Shown here: positions 41,010-52,720 of the stretch, in pieces
Position numbering within the stretch: the first letter of the stretch is position 1
Layout of the letters: each line of letters starts with the position of its first letter
Source of the DNA: Hemileia vastatrix
Taxonomy: Eukaryota; Basidiomycota; Pucciniomycetes; Pucciniales; Zaghouaniaceae
DNA length: 64,000 nt
NCBI GenBank assembly: GCA_030280995.1
Contig: JASXTE010000015.1
Location: 26,902,501-26,966,500, forward strand
Reading direction: 5' to 3'
Program-made: the position numbers and the translations under genes
The notes under the pieces: model-generated
Seen by the model: only the letters and a program-made list of their open reading frames with translations
Databases searched by the model: none
Told to the model about the DNA's origin: nothing

Positions 41010-42851
41010 ATGTACCTGAGTTTAAATCTCTTAAAAAAAAGGCCGTTACCGCTATTGGAACTCCCTATAAAACCTTCTAGACTTTAAAGACCCCTTAACA
41101 CTTTTCATCAAAATTTTAACAGTAAATAATTCCTGTAGTGTATATTTTTTCTCTTTGTAGAAGTATATATATTTAAGTAGATCTCAAGCATTAAAGTATT
41201 AATGGAGGCTACATAAAGTTAAAAATTCATGGTAAAAATAATTTAGTTACTTTTACAATCCAAAAAATTAATAGGGGTATTGAAGTTAGAAATCTTCCAT
41301 TTCAAAAAACATTTTTTCCCAACCAAATCAACCATATTTTTTTTCAATATAGGACATATTGTACCCCAAAAACACCTTTTTACTTAGATTTAATGTCAAT
41401 TTTGTGGCTCTCTTTTTTGTGTTGTGAAATACCTTTTAAATCATAACAAATTTCTAACTTTGATACCCCTAAATATTTATATTATATTTTTAGATTTAAA
41501 AATATTTTATTGTAACTGTTATTTCAAAAATATAATTTACCATTCCCTTCATTCTAGAAAAAAAATTAGTGTCAAATTTCAAAAAGAATAATATATATGG
41601 CTAAAAAGTTTTGCACAATAGTTATAAGTTTTTTTTTTGTTTCATGTCATTTCATTTTTAATTCTCAATAATTTATTATATATATATAATATTTATTCTC
41701 TTTAAAAATTATCCTTCCTAATACTTTACTTGCCTCCTTTGTGCTTCCCATATGCTTCCCATCACACATTCTCTCACTCTCTCAAATTTATTGCTACTCT
41801 CCCCAGTCCTCTCCCCTCACCACCCCTTGTATCCCGCTTCTCTACCACTCTTTCTCCCACCTCACATCACTTATATCCATTTGTTACAAATACCACCCCT
41901 TTTGATCCCCTATCTACCCTTATATATCTCATATCACTATTAATATTCTTAACTGATATCCTTCTCACCCCTTTTCCTCTATATGGAAAAAAGGTGTGAA
42001 TTTAAAAGCCAAAGAGGTGGGTTGATAAGAAAAAGGATCAAGATGATTTTGAGGTTAAATGGTTGGGATGGGGAACAAGAAGGTTGGATTGGGAATTGAG
42101 AGTTTTAGGGTATATTAAGAAGAGCTTGGTGGGTTATAGGGTGATATGGAAAGGTTGAGGTGGGAGGTCAAAGAGGTGGAGTGGGGTAGGGAGGAGTGAG
42201 AAAGGAGTGAGTATAGATGAGGAGGGAAGAAAGAGTAGCTGGGTAGGGTGAAACGTAAGAGGGGAGGGAAGGGAAGGGAAGAGGAGTATGGAAACTTACT
42301 CATGAATCTTGGATACTTCAGGAACTGCCTTGGTATGTTTATCAAAGAGGAGATATGGGAATGAAGTTAGAAAGAATAAAAAGGCAGAGAAAGGCATGTA
42401 TAGAGCTCAAAAGTGTGTGAAACAAGGTTGAAAAAAACTGAAGGTGGACTCTATCTTTTGGCCTATGAACAGATTTCGCCCTGTAAGATTTTAGTACTCA
42501 TTTTCCATAATCAAAAAAAACACGTAAAAGTGGTTTATATCTATTTTTACCCCTCAATCAATAGAAGCTACTAGTCTATTTAATTTTTATAGTAAGCACT
42601 GAAAAATTGGACTGAAGATCTACAGGAATTTAAAACTAGCCATTAAAAATATTTCAATTTTTTGCAAAGTTTTTTACAGAATTTTTTTTAAGAATATACA
42701 TAAGATAGAAAACCAATAAAATGGGTAAACTTTTGAAACAAGTTGGGAAAATTAAAAAAGCTTATATTGAAATTTTGAACTAATGCACTTTTTTATTTTA
42801 TTAGATGGATGAATAGAGCCTTCATTCTAGTTCAGAAAAATTTTAGTGAGA
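41010..42851. other. AT-rich region with a pyrimidine-to-purine strand switch
   Basis: No gene is supported; the open frames are low-complexity. From about 41710 to 41995 the plus strand is rich in C and T (TCTCCCCAGTCCTCTCCCCT), and from about 42000 to 42300 it is rich in G and A (GGGGAGGGAAGGGAAGGGAA). At the switch TTCTCACCCCTTTTCC faces GGAAAAAAGGTGTGAA, an imperfect hairpin. Confidence 0.5.
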
Positions 42852-43014
42852 TAATGTAAAAAGACTCTTACAGTCACCTTGCTGTAAGAATAATTTAAGG
42901 GAGTTTGATAAACAAAAGAAAACCCTGTCACTTAAAGTAAATTATGAGTTTACAATAAACTATGCTAAACCTCTACTTGACATAAAAATACCAATAAACC
43001 ATTTTTATTTACAG
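42852..43014 (-). mobile_element. S1: old E2-type LTR, left part, interrupted by E4
   Basis: It begins TAATGTAAAAAGACTCTTACAG (compare TATGGTAAGGTAAACTCTTACAG in E2; compared here in parts) with the hairpin at 42867-42888, then GAAAACCCTGTC as in E2. It ends at ACAG, the E4 target site. The other part is 54731-55673. Confidence 0.75.
43011..43014. repeat. Left target-site duplication of E4 (ACAG)
   Basis: Identical to 54727-54730. Confidence 0.8.
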
Positions 43015-44075
43015 TGTAGACAATCCTATAGCACTAGCTATAGGCCCTGACCAAGGGAGTTGGAGTAAAGCTGGAGAGAAAAACCCCTGTCCCTTTGAGA
43101 AATATCTGGTGAGTTTTATTTGCTACAGAAAATTAGAGACTGTTAAAATACTCCTTCTAACACACTTATTGACTGCTTTACAAGTTAAGACAGTAGCCAA
43201 TAAAGACCACCAAGAACCAAAAAATCAGAAAACCTTAAATGCAGAGAAATTCACACCAGAAACCAAAGACACAGTGCACTTGTTTCACAAACACAGCAAA
43301 AATACTTGATGCAGGTTTCAAAGCTACAACAGAGAAAAAAGTTTCCAAAGTTAATTTAAATGAAGAGCTAAACTTGCAGCAAAAACAGCCAATTGTGGCT
43401 AAAAAACAGTGAAAACTGAATGAGAAACAATGATATAACTATCAGATGGTTGTATGATAATTAAAGCTTCCCCAAACTTTCTTTTTCAGTATGTACACAC
43501 AGACCACCTATCTAAAAATCCATTCACAGCAACTAATTTGGCGCTTTTAGGAGCCAAATTGAATAAAAACCCTCTAGAAACACTCCTCAGCCTTCTATAA
43601 CTGAGGTGGGCAGACCTCTCTGAAGCCAAAAAACCACCAAAAACATCTAATAAAGCCCAAAATACTTAGAAAAATCCACCCTAACTACTAAAACTCTTAA
43701 AACACAAAATTAAGTTATGAAAACATTGTGACATAAAATATAGAGCCAAATTAGCTCTACTCAATGGTACTAAGCACGTAACCCTAAGACTTAACATTAG
43801 CTCATAAAACACAAAAAACAAAATTAAATGGCTATTTTTTAGAAATGAAAAATGAATAAAAGACCCCTTAAAACTTGGAAAATTAAAAATATCAAAGGGC
43901 ATCAAATATAGAGAAAAAAAAGGGCTATCCAATGGTAGTACCTACATACCCATAGTCTCAATATTCACTGAAAAACCCCAAATAACCCCTAATTCTTTGA
44001 CCAATATCAATTACAACATAAAAAAACAGCACCAAACAGACCAAAAAAGGCCTCTGCCAATGTTGCAAGACCACA
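43015..44075 (-). mobile_element. E4 3' LTR
   Basis: 1061 bp. On the minus strand it starts TGTGGTCTTGCAACATTGGC after the tract TGGAGGGAGGA and ends GGATTGTCTACA. Confidence 0.85.
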
Positions 44076-44458
44076 TCCTCCCTCCAGTTGAGAATGTCCA
44101 CCTTCTCCTTCATCAGATCCACTATGTTCAGCTTTTTTTCAAAATCTGCCTCTGACATCATCCCTTTCCATTACTGCATTGACAACAATCTAATCTGCAC
44201 CATCACACCACCATCTCATTCATACAGAACCTCCTGTTATGTCTGACAATTTAAAAAGAAGACTTGCTTCAGACCTGGTCCATTATCATCTTCAACAGCT
44301 TCACATCCACCTCAACAAGGTTCATCTTCCACCAGCACCAGAGGATCCAGGCCATTTATCCTGATAACCAGATTAGTCAACAAACTAGACCCTTCAAAAA
44401 GAGTGTCAATACCAGTACAGCAATCAATACCACCATGCTTGGTCCATCTGATAGTAAA

Positions 44459-44742
44459 AAAAACTTTTATTCCTTCCTTCTACTTTTAAAACTGATGACT
44501 TCTCTGTTCCTCCATCTTTTGACAGTTATGATAACTGTGTAGGATCCATTGAACCACCAACTCCTAACCACTTTCACACCATCAATGTTAAGTTTCAACA
44601 ACACTCCTCTGAACAAAAACACCTCCTACTAAACTACTTCCAACCCACTCCTTCTAGAAATCCACAGGACCTTGAGAAAAAGAAGCACCTCATCCACCAG
44701 TTCAAAGCTAATGCTGAACACTTTGTTTCATCTCTTGATTGA
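44459..44742 (+). pseudogene. Possible antisense gene remnant in E4
   Basis: About 94 open codons on the plus strand, opposite to E4, ending at a TGA. It contains DDFSVPPSFDSYDNC and a charged, probably helical end (DLEKKKHLIHQFKANAEHF). It lies between the E4 tail and 3' LTR, the same slot as the antisense genes of E3 and E1. No zinc cluster is visible, upstream sequence (44230-44458) is open only in pieces, and no sure homology to the others was found. It could be chance. Confidence 0.35.
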
Positions 44743-44766
44743 ATTTTTTGACTTAGAAATGGAAAT

Positions 44767-45320
44767 TATTAGAGTAAAATTAAATTTATTAGATTCCGTT
44801 TCATTATTGTCAGACAGCTTAGCATGTACATTTCATTATTTTCATTATCTAAAACTTTTTTCCGTACCTGTGTTCCTTTGTAGTCGCCAATCTCCTCTAT
44901 AAAAGAGAGATCCCTCAGACCGCTTATTGGTATCTCTCTTTTGTCTCTTTTACTTAATTCTGTCCTTTGGACAGTCTTTTACTCATTACTCATTTGTCTT
45001 ATCTTTGTTCTCTTTATTATTTTAGTTTGTGGCAGCTTCTTTATTTTGATCTTATTACTTATTGTTATTTGATTTAATCCCTTCTAAACCAGGTACTTAT
45101 TTTATATGTTAGTATGCTCTTTCTGCTGCAATGCATCTCTCTTTTGTCTCTTTTACTTAACTCTGTCCTTCGGACAGTCTTTTACTCATTACACATTTGT
45201 CTTATCTTTGTTCTCTTTATTCTTTTAGTTTGTGGCGGCTTCTTTATTTTGATCTTATTACTTATTGTTATTTGATTTAATCCCTTCTGAACCAGGTCTC
45301 CTGAGCATTATCGTTTATCA
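44767..45320 (+). mobile_element. Copia 5' LTR
   Basis: It starts TATTAGAGTAAAATTAAATT and ends GTTTATCA. TATAAAAG at 44898-44905 is a likely TATA box. A block beginning ATCTCTCTTTTGTCTC occurs twice, about 195 bp apart (44931 and 45126). The same duplication is in the other LTR. Confidence 0.9.
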
Positions 45321-45339
45321 GGTTATGGGCCCAGCGCTC
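45321..45339 (+). promoter_or_regulatory. Copia primer-binding site, half-tRNA-iMet type
   Basis: GGTTATGGGCCCAGCGCTC follows the LTR. It is complementary to the anticodon arm of initiator tRNA-Met (GCTGGGCCCATAACC), not to a tRNA 3' end. Drosophila copia primes in this way with a 5' tRNA-iMet fragment. Confidence 0.75.
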
Positions 45340-45468
45340 CTCTTACTTTTTCTAAAAGTGGCGTCCTCTCAAACTAATTTAGAATCCTTATTCTATGAAT
45401 CATTCTCTAACACTATTTCACGATATCTCACCACTATCTCTCACCTTGTCCCAGAGAACTGGAACAAT

Positions 45469-46719
45469 ATGGAGACCACATCTTTTTCAGAAATAAAAGG
45501 GGTCAAGATTCTCAATAGCAGAAATTATGCATCCTGGAAAAACCAAATTTTTTATGCTTTGGGAATTCAAAATCTAGATAAATTCCTCCTTAAAACTACC
45601 GTCTCCCCTACTGATGCTGCCGCCCTTGAGATCTTCAATTTACGAAAGAAGCAGACAGCCCTCATCTTACGAATGTTTATTGATTCTGAAAACCATAATG
45701 GATTCATCCATGACAAATCAGTCTTCAAACCTGCCTCTCTGTGGAAACAGATTAAAGAGCACTATGCATCTACTTCCGCCAAAAACTGTGCAAGTGTCAT
45801 TGCTGATCTCTTCAACATCCACTTCAATGAATCAGACATCTCTCTCTCTATCAAGGAATTTCGTTCTACTCTCAAACTCCTCAACAAAGTTTCTCCTTCA
45901 CTTTTCACTGGTGAAGTCTTATCAACAATTATTGCCTTCTACATTCTTCATCTTTTACCGGAATCTTACCACAATGTGTCTCATCTTATTTTTACCAACA
46001 TAAAAGTAACTAAGAAGACCCCATCAATTGAAGAAGTCCTAACTGAGCTTGATAAAGATTGGAAGCGAAGAAAGTCTGAACCATCAAAAACAAGTATGGC
46101 TTTCAACGTTAGGAATAAAAATCTCTGCTCCAACAGAAAACACAATCCGCTGGCACCCCACTCTGAGGCCACCTGCTTTCAATTACATCCAGAAAAAAGG
46201 GACGAATATCACAGAAGGAAGAAGCAACAGGAACAAAAAGAAGGAAAAGCCCTTGCAATTCTTAACTCCACAAGCAACACTGCTATCCTCGATAGCGGTG
46301 CTTCTTTTTCCCTTTTTAACAATGAATGATTCTTCACCTCACTCCTTCCTTTGTCAAAGACTCTCCTCACTGCCAATGGAAAAACCATCCAGGATCAAGG
46401 TTTGGGAACGGTCAATCTTCTAATCAATCAAAGGCTTTTTTCCATTTCTAATGCCTTATATGTACCCAGTGTCCAGTCAAACCTCATCTCAGCTGCCTGG
46501 TTTCTACGACAAAATTTCATTATAAAAGGATGTGGGAATTCTGCAAAATTTTTTGATGAAAATAAAAACTTTATTGTCAAATGCTCTCTAAATGACAACA
46601 TTCTTTCTCTTCCTCTTAAAATATCCGGGGAAGTAAATTCTGTCATTTCAACTAAATCTCTCATCAACTTACATAATTCTTGTGGCCATCCCAACAATGC
46701 AATCACTAGTCTTATGTAA
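45469..46719 (+). pseudogene. Copia gag and protease
   Basis: The ATG at 45469 (METTSFSEIKG) is the first plausible start after the primer site; the open frame reaches back into the LTR. KILNSRNYASWKNQI and the DUF4219/UBN2-like helical region are typical copia Gag. The protease active site reads TAILDSGASFSLF. A TGA at 46327 interrupts it before FFTSL, where copia proteins usually continue, and the frame goes on through NALYVPSVQSNLISA to a TAA at 46717. No full zinc knuckle is visible. Confidence 0.8.
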
Positions 46720-47763
46720 CCTAACGTTGATTTTTCAAGTCTTGAATTCATCCGATGTCTTATCTCGAAATCTCACCGACTCCCTTTTCCTGGAAAATTT
46801 CCAATCCCCAATCAATTCCTCAATGTGGTTCACATGGATCTGTGTGGACCAATCACTCCGATCTCACGAGGAGGTAGCAAGTACTTCTTGCAAATTGCCG
46901 ATGGATATTCCAGGTACCGTTTCACTTACTTTCTTTCTCTTAAATCAGATACCTTCAACTACTTTAAAACATTCTTTAATTTGGCTGAAAACAAGACTGA
47001 AAAAAGGGTGAAAATGGTGGTAACTGACAATGGGGGTGAATTCATTAACAGTTCTTTCGATAACCTTTTTGTTGACAAAGGAATTTCTTTGTTAACCACT
47101 GCTCCCTATACACCTCAACAAAACCCACTTTCCAAAAGAGGTAATCGCACACTAGTCGAGAAAGCTCTTACTCTACTGGAAACCTGTGGACTGGATGGCT
47201 CATGGTGGGGAGAAGCAGTAAGCACTGCTAATTACCTTCTAAATCGCACTCCTTCAAAAACCTTACAAAGGAAATGTCCATTAGAATTATGGGATCTAAA
47301 ACCCAAAATTTCTTATAGTAAGCTCCACCCATTTGGATGCGATGTAATCTACAATATTCCTAAGCAAAGAAGAGTACCTAAATTTGATCCTATTGGTGAA
47401 CGGGGTATCTTCATAGGATACGCCATGAGACATCAAAATTTCAAAATCTACTCCCCCAAATTAGATAAATTTCTTGTCACTCATGACGTCAGATTTCTTG
47501 ATGACTCCTTCCTTCTGGCAAAATGCCTTACTGACACAAAATCAAACTACACGCCTTTCCCTGACTTTTCCTTCTTACCAGATGTAATATCAACTCCTCA
47601 GATTTCTGAACCTATTACTGAAATTTCTCCTCCTCATGGAAACCCTGAATCCCTTTCAGAAACCATTTCGTCTCTCCCAGCCACCTTTCCACCAGCTTCA
47701 GGAAAACCTTTACCTGGATCAACAAAACCTCGCCTTCCCCTCATAATCTCTCTAGCAATATAG
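46720..47763 (+). pseudogene. Copia integrase
   Basis: Same frame as gag-protease. Catalytic core: HMDLCGPITP (first Asp), VVTDNGGEFINS (second Asp), then TAPYTPQQNPLSKRGNRTL, where copia integrases read NG-x2-ERGNRT. The catalytic Glu is Lys and the Gly is Pro here, so activity is lost. WGEAVSTANYLLNRTPSKT and the GKC-type FGCDVIYNIP end follow. The frame is lost after KPRLPL, and the next frame carries the rest. Confidence 0.82.
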
Positions 47764-48647
47764 ACCCATCAAACATCCTCACCCATTCAAGACGTAACAA
47801 AAACTCTTGTAACCTCATTTTCCAACAAGGCAATGTTCCCTAAACATATTCTCAGGATGTTTCAAGTCCCAAATCCTCTCATTGGTGTGATGCTATTAAC
47901 TCGGAATTAACCAGCATTGAGAACCACAAAGTTTGGAAAACTGTCCCAAAACCAAAAGATAGAAAACTCTTGGGTACGGTATGGGTGTTTAAAAAGAAAT
48001 TAGATAGCAACGGCAAATTGTCCAAATATAAAGCCCGTCTTTGTGTTCAAGAATACTCTCAAACTGAAGGAATTGACTACAACGACACTTTTGCTCCGAC
48101 TGGTCATTTATCTTCACTTCATACCCTTCTAAGTCTCTCAGCTTGTGAAAATTTTGATGTTCATCAAATGGACGTCAAAACTGTCTTCCTACTTGGTGTT
48201 CCTGAAGAGGACATTTACATATGCTTCCCGGAAGGATTCTCTGGCCCCCGCCCATCTGACTCTTGTCTCAAGCTTGAAAAATCTCTCTACGGTCTTAAAC
48301 AAAGTCCTCGGTGCTGGTATAATAAACTTAAAGAATTCTTTACCTCACTCCAGTTTCACCCTAATCCAGCTGATCCATGCGTATTTTCCAACAATCTTCC
48401 GGATAACCCATGTCACATTTTCATTCACGTAGATGACCTGGTTATATGTGGTAAGAATGTTACTCCCATTAAACAAGCCCTTATGAATCAGTTCAAAATG
48501 GTCAATCAAGGTGAAGTATCATGGATACTTGGCATGAAAATCACCTAAAATAGAGATAAAAAGGAATTTTATGTCTCTCAACCACTTTATATTTCCAACA
48601 TGTTAACTGAATATAACATGCTTGATTGCTGACCAGCCTCCATTCCA
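47764..48647 (+). pseudogene. Copia reverse transcriptase
   Basis: After the frameshift: RRNKNSCN linker, VWVFKKKLDSNGKLSKYKAR, QMDVKTVFLLGVPEEDIY, KSLYGLKQSPRCWY and the catalytic IFIHVDDLVICGKN (H-V-D-D, with both Asp present). Stops: TAA at about 47840, TAA at 48546-48548 after GMKIT, and TGA at about 48632 where copia proteins usually have Arg (CR-PASIPL). Confidence 0.85.
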
Positions 48648-49385
48648 TTGGTACCCAATGCAAATCTTACTCCTAAAGATCCTAACGAACTAACTTGCAC
48701 TTTTGATTACTGCAGGGCAATTGGTTTACTCAACTATTTAGTCTCCTGCTCACAACCAGATCTTGCTTATGCGGCCACCACCTTATTGCAATTCCTCAAT
48801 TCACCATCTAATGAACACTTACAACATTTCAAATATGTTCTACGATATCTTCAAAAAACCATTAACTTTGGCCTAAAACTAGGAGGTCTCAAAAATGACT
48901 CACATCTTTCTGGTTTTGCAGATGCTGATTGGGGTTCCTCTGTTGGCTGTAAATCAACCTCCGGATCAATGGTCTTTCACAATGGCCTTCTTGGTTGGCG
49001 ATCGATCAAACAACAAGTTGTCGCTCTCTCAACAACTGAGGCCAAGTATCGAGCAATGTCTGAAGCGGGTCAAGACACTGTATGGTTTACCCAACTATTT
49101 CACGGCTTAAATATTTCTACCAATCCTCCTGTAATCTTTAACTACAATCAAGGAACCATTGCCCTTGTCAAGAATCCCTTATATCAACATAGGACTCGAC
49201 ACATTCATCTTCGACTTCATTGGCTTAGGGAACTTTTCAATTCTGATCAGATAAACATAGAATATGTCTCCACTACTGACATGATTGCTGATCTCTTGAC
49301 AAAATCACTGCCACGTCAAAAACATATTGAATTTTGTAATCTTATTGGGTATTTGATAGCAGCATTGAGCATGTGGGGGTATTAG
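48648..49385 (+). pseudogene. Copia RNase H
   Basis: Motifs YLVSCSQPDLAYAA, SGFADADWGSSVGCKSTSGS, KQQVVALSTTEAKYRAMSEA (acidic active-site residues) and HIHLRLHWLREL are characteristic of copia RNase H. The end NIEYVSTTDMIADLLTKSLP is intact. The frame ends at the polypurine-like ATGTGGGGGT before the LTR. Confidence 0.87.
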
Positions 49386-49934
49386 AGTAAAATTGAATTT
49401 ATTAGATTCCGTTTCATTATTGTCAGACAGCTTAGCATGTACTTTTCATTATTTTCATTATCTAAAACTTTTCTTCCGTACCTGTGTTCCTTTGTAGTCG
49501 CCAATCTCCTCTATAAAAGAGAGATCCCTCAGACCGCTTATCGGTATCTCTCTTTTGTCTCTTTTACTTAATTCTGTCCTCCGGACAGTCTTTTACTCAT
49601 TACTCATTTGTCTTATCTTTGTTCTCTTTATTATTTTAGTTTGTGGCGGCTTCTTTATTTTGTTCTTATTACTTATCTTTATTTTATTTAATCCCTTCTG
49701 AACCAGGTACTTAGTTTATATGTTAGTATGCTCTTTCTGCTGCAATGCATCTCTCTTTTGTCTCTTTTACTTAATTCTGTCCTTTGGACAGTCTTTTACT
49801 CATTACACATTTGTCTTATCTTTGTTCTCTTTATTCTTTTAGTTTGTGGTAGCTTCTTTATTTTGATCTTATTACTTATTGTTATTTGATTTAATCCCTT
49901 CTGAACCAGGTCTCCCGAGCATTATCGTTTATCA
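49380..49934 (+). mobile_element. Copia 3' LTR
   Basis: It starts TATTAGAGTAAAATTGAATT after TGTGGGGG and ends GTTTATCA, with the same internal duplication of about 200 bp. It is near-identical to the 5' LTR, so the insertion is recent relative to E4. Confidence 0.9.
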
Positions 49935-49939
49935 AAAAT

Positions 49940-51420
49940 GCTTGACCTGACTTAGAAATGAAAACTCTTGACCACTCTCCAGACTTCCTGAAAGTAGGCA
50001 ATAATAAGAAGTTCCTCAGTTTACAATCTTGGGGGACTCATCCTCAGTTTTAAGTCATGGGGGACTAACAGTCCTCATTTTATAGTCTTGGGGGACTCAA
50101 AACCCTCAGTTTATAGTCTTGGGAGACTACATACCTAAAGCATAAAGACAGAACCAGAGATCAAACTATTAAAGACCAAAAAAATAAAATAAAATTCTGG
50201 GGTAACTGTTCTGAAGAGCAGACAGCTCATCAGTTACCCCCACACTTGCCTTAACTAAACTCAGAGACTCCCACTTTGGATTCCCTCTGCCAGAATCACA
50301 CAAAAACCACATTATCAGTTTATAGTCCTGAAGGAATCAACCATCAAACCATCCTCAGTTTATAGTCTTGGGAGAATACCATTTTTTAGTTTAAAGTCTT
50401 GATCAACTGACCATAGTGTTCAGTTTAAATTCTTGACAAAATTCCTCAGTTTTCAGCTTAAAGACTTGATGTACTTCCCAAAAAAAAAAATCTTGAAGAT
50501 ATAACCCATATAATACAAACTCAATAACCATCAAACCCAAAAAATTAAAACCTTCCCTGAAGAACCTGAAAAATATTAAAATATAACGCATTGGATCAAA
50601 CAACAAAACCATCAAGGAAAAAATATTAAAACTCCTTTAACAAATATAATAAAATGGTATTCCCCAGGTAATTGATAAGCTGATCCCCTGATACCTTACC
50701 CACATCTAAGTGCACCTTGATGTGGTCACACCTAGAAAATTATTTTTATTTTGACTCCTCCTCTTCTACCAAAAACATTTCCAGAGCTCTATCTTGAGCA
50801 TTGAAACAAACATAGCTTCCATAAAAAAATTAAAAGAAAAAAAGAGAAAAAATAAAATAATCTTTAATCCACCACTTTAACAGCCAGCACCCTAAAACCA
50901 CATAACAGAGCCAGATCCAGGTCCACAGAAAAGATCGCTGGCTAAGCTCCCTCCAATAAGTAAAAATGATGGCAGACTGCCAGTGATCCACCATCAATCT
51001 AAAAGCACCAAAGATAAAGAAGCCAGTTCCAAGCCAAGGAACCTGTCAAGTTCATTTTTAAGTCATAGTGGACTAAAAACCTGAATAATAAGAACCAGAA
51101 CTAGGATTCAACTTAGACAAAAGAAATACTTGAAAAAAACATTATGGGATAACTGTTCTGCAGAGCAAACAGCTCATCAGTTACCCCCACACTTGACAAA
51201 ATAAAATCTAGAACCCCCCCCCTGGGTACCTTCTAAAAAAAACACAACATCCAACACAATAAACCAAAACCAATAAGTGTGAAGAGTCCAGCACTTGAAG
51301 ACCTAAAAAATTTCCAGTTTATAGTAATAGAGGACTAGAACCTGTGAAGAGAAACCCTTACTAGGGTTCAACCAAATTAAGGGAAGGGGTTGAAAACAGA
51401 AAATCTGGGGTAAATAAACA
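49940..51420 (-). other. E4 3' non-coding tail
   Basis: It contains several GTC(T)TGGGGGACT hairpins next to CAGTTTATA (about 50010-50400), the stem GGGGTAACTG/CAGTTACCCC (50199-50240) and a second, slightly damaged copy (51147-51186), the TGATGTGG block (about 50653-50735) and the GATC hairpin (50935-50990). It matches the E1 tail in order. Confidence 0.7.
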
Positions 51421-52720
51421 CCATTTTTCAATTTTGAGGCCCCAAACAACAGCCCCTTCTTCATCAACAAAAATATCCTGATTACTAAAATCAAGATCAG
51501 ATTCAGCCAGTTTAGCCTCTTGAGGGAGGTTTAAATCTTCATCAGAAAAACAATTATCACCAGCCAGTTTGGCCTCTTGGGGGAGGTGAAAAAATCTTCC
51601 AGATTAGCCTCATGGGGGAGGGGAAAAAACCTTCCAGTTTAGCCTCATGGGGGAGGATAAAAAACCCTGCTGATCTTCACAGAATAATTCTTATCTTCTT
51701 TCTTCATTATTTTCAGTTTTTTTTTCTTTTTTGATTATCTTGAGTTATCTTGAAATTTTTCTTTTCTTTTCTTGAGTTTTCATCTGACCAATTAAGTAGT
51801 TTATCCTCATTTTGGAGGAACTGGATTCTTGAAATCCCAAGGTTAAAACCAATAAGTTTTCCCCTAGGACTACAAAAAGCTAAGCCCCTCTTCCACTTCT
51901 TATATCCCATAATCAGACCTCCAAGAAATATCCCCATCCTTCTCCATACACTGAATTTACCATCAATTTAATTCCCAGTTTCAAGCCACCCTATATCCTT
52001 TGAAACAGAGAAATCTACAGCATCAATAATTTTATTTTCTTTCTAAAAAGCTTTCTCCTGTTGAGGGAAGAAGCTGAGAGCTTACTGTCTCTAACTCCAA
52101 ATCATCAATTAGAAAATTTTTCTTAAATTTAAAAAAATCCTTTAAAAAAGGACCCAGATCACTAAAAAAGTCATCTTCCCCCAAGAAAAAATATTCTTAT
52201 CTTGAGGGAACTAGCTTGGAACTATTTTCCTCCAACAAACATACATCCAGAACATAATCATTCTGGAATTCAAAAATTTCTATAGAGAGATTTTTACCAC
52301 TTCTTCCATCCTCTGATCTTGAAAGAAGAAACTGAGAATCTTTTTTGTGAGGCTTCAAATCATTAAGTTCAGAATTACTCTGAGAATCCAAAAGATACTC
52401 CAGAATAGAATCCATAATGTCAAAACTAACATCCTCCTCCAAGAATTTGTCTTCTGAACTTAAAGAGCACCTGTAAAAAAATTTTCCTCTAAGAGCAATT
52501 GATCCAACACAGACTCTTTCTGACCATCAACAGATCTTAAAAAAACATCTTTATACAAAAAATCCATTATCTAAACATGAAGAAACCATATCACCATGAA
52601 AATCCAATTTTTCCTTCCCACAGAGCTCATCCACCTTTGAAAAGATACAATGATCATCCAGTGTGTACATATCCAAAACATCAAATGAAGCACATTCTTG
52701 AGATCCATTGACATCATCTG
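51421..52720 (-). pseudogene. E4 pol linker and tether remnants
   Basis: 51421-51500 matches the tether of E1 (EDGVVVWDSSNLEKG region). 51500-51680 has at least four CAGTTTAGCCTC...GGGGGAGG hairpin repeats. 51700-51930 matches the protease-RT linker of E1 (SRKEKKNFKI). 52197-52442 is an acidic frame without known motif (DSILEYLLDSQSNSELND). RT, RNase H and integrase are absent between these, so a deletion joined tether to linker. Confidence 0.55.

Larger units (their letters stand above)
44767..49934 (+). mobile_element. Ty1/copia retrotransposon inserted in E4
   Basis: LTRs of 554 and 555 bp (44767-45320, 49380-49934), a half-tRNA-type primer site, and one Gag-Pol frame in the copia order protease, integrase, RT, RNase H. 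Flanks GAAAT and AAAAT are a 5-bp duplication with one difference. Frame breaks: TGA 46327, TAA 46717, a frameshift near 47740, TAA at about 47840, TAA 48546 and a TGA at about 48632. Confidence 0.9.

Noticed and set aside
41730..41999. Ser-, Pro- and Leu-rich plus-strand frame
   Set aside because: It is produced by the C/T-rich tract; no start context, motif or relative is visible.
44740..49975. A longer duplication (TGACTTAGAAATG) on both sides of the copia element
   Set aside because: 13 bases recur at 44750 and about 49952 but are offset from the LTR ends by different distances; the 5-bp GAAAT/AAAAT pair fits a copia duplication better.
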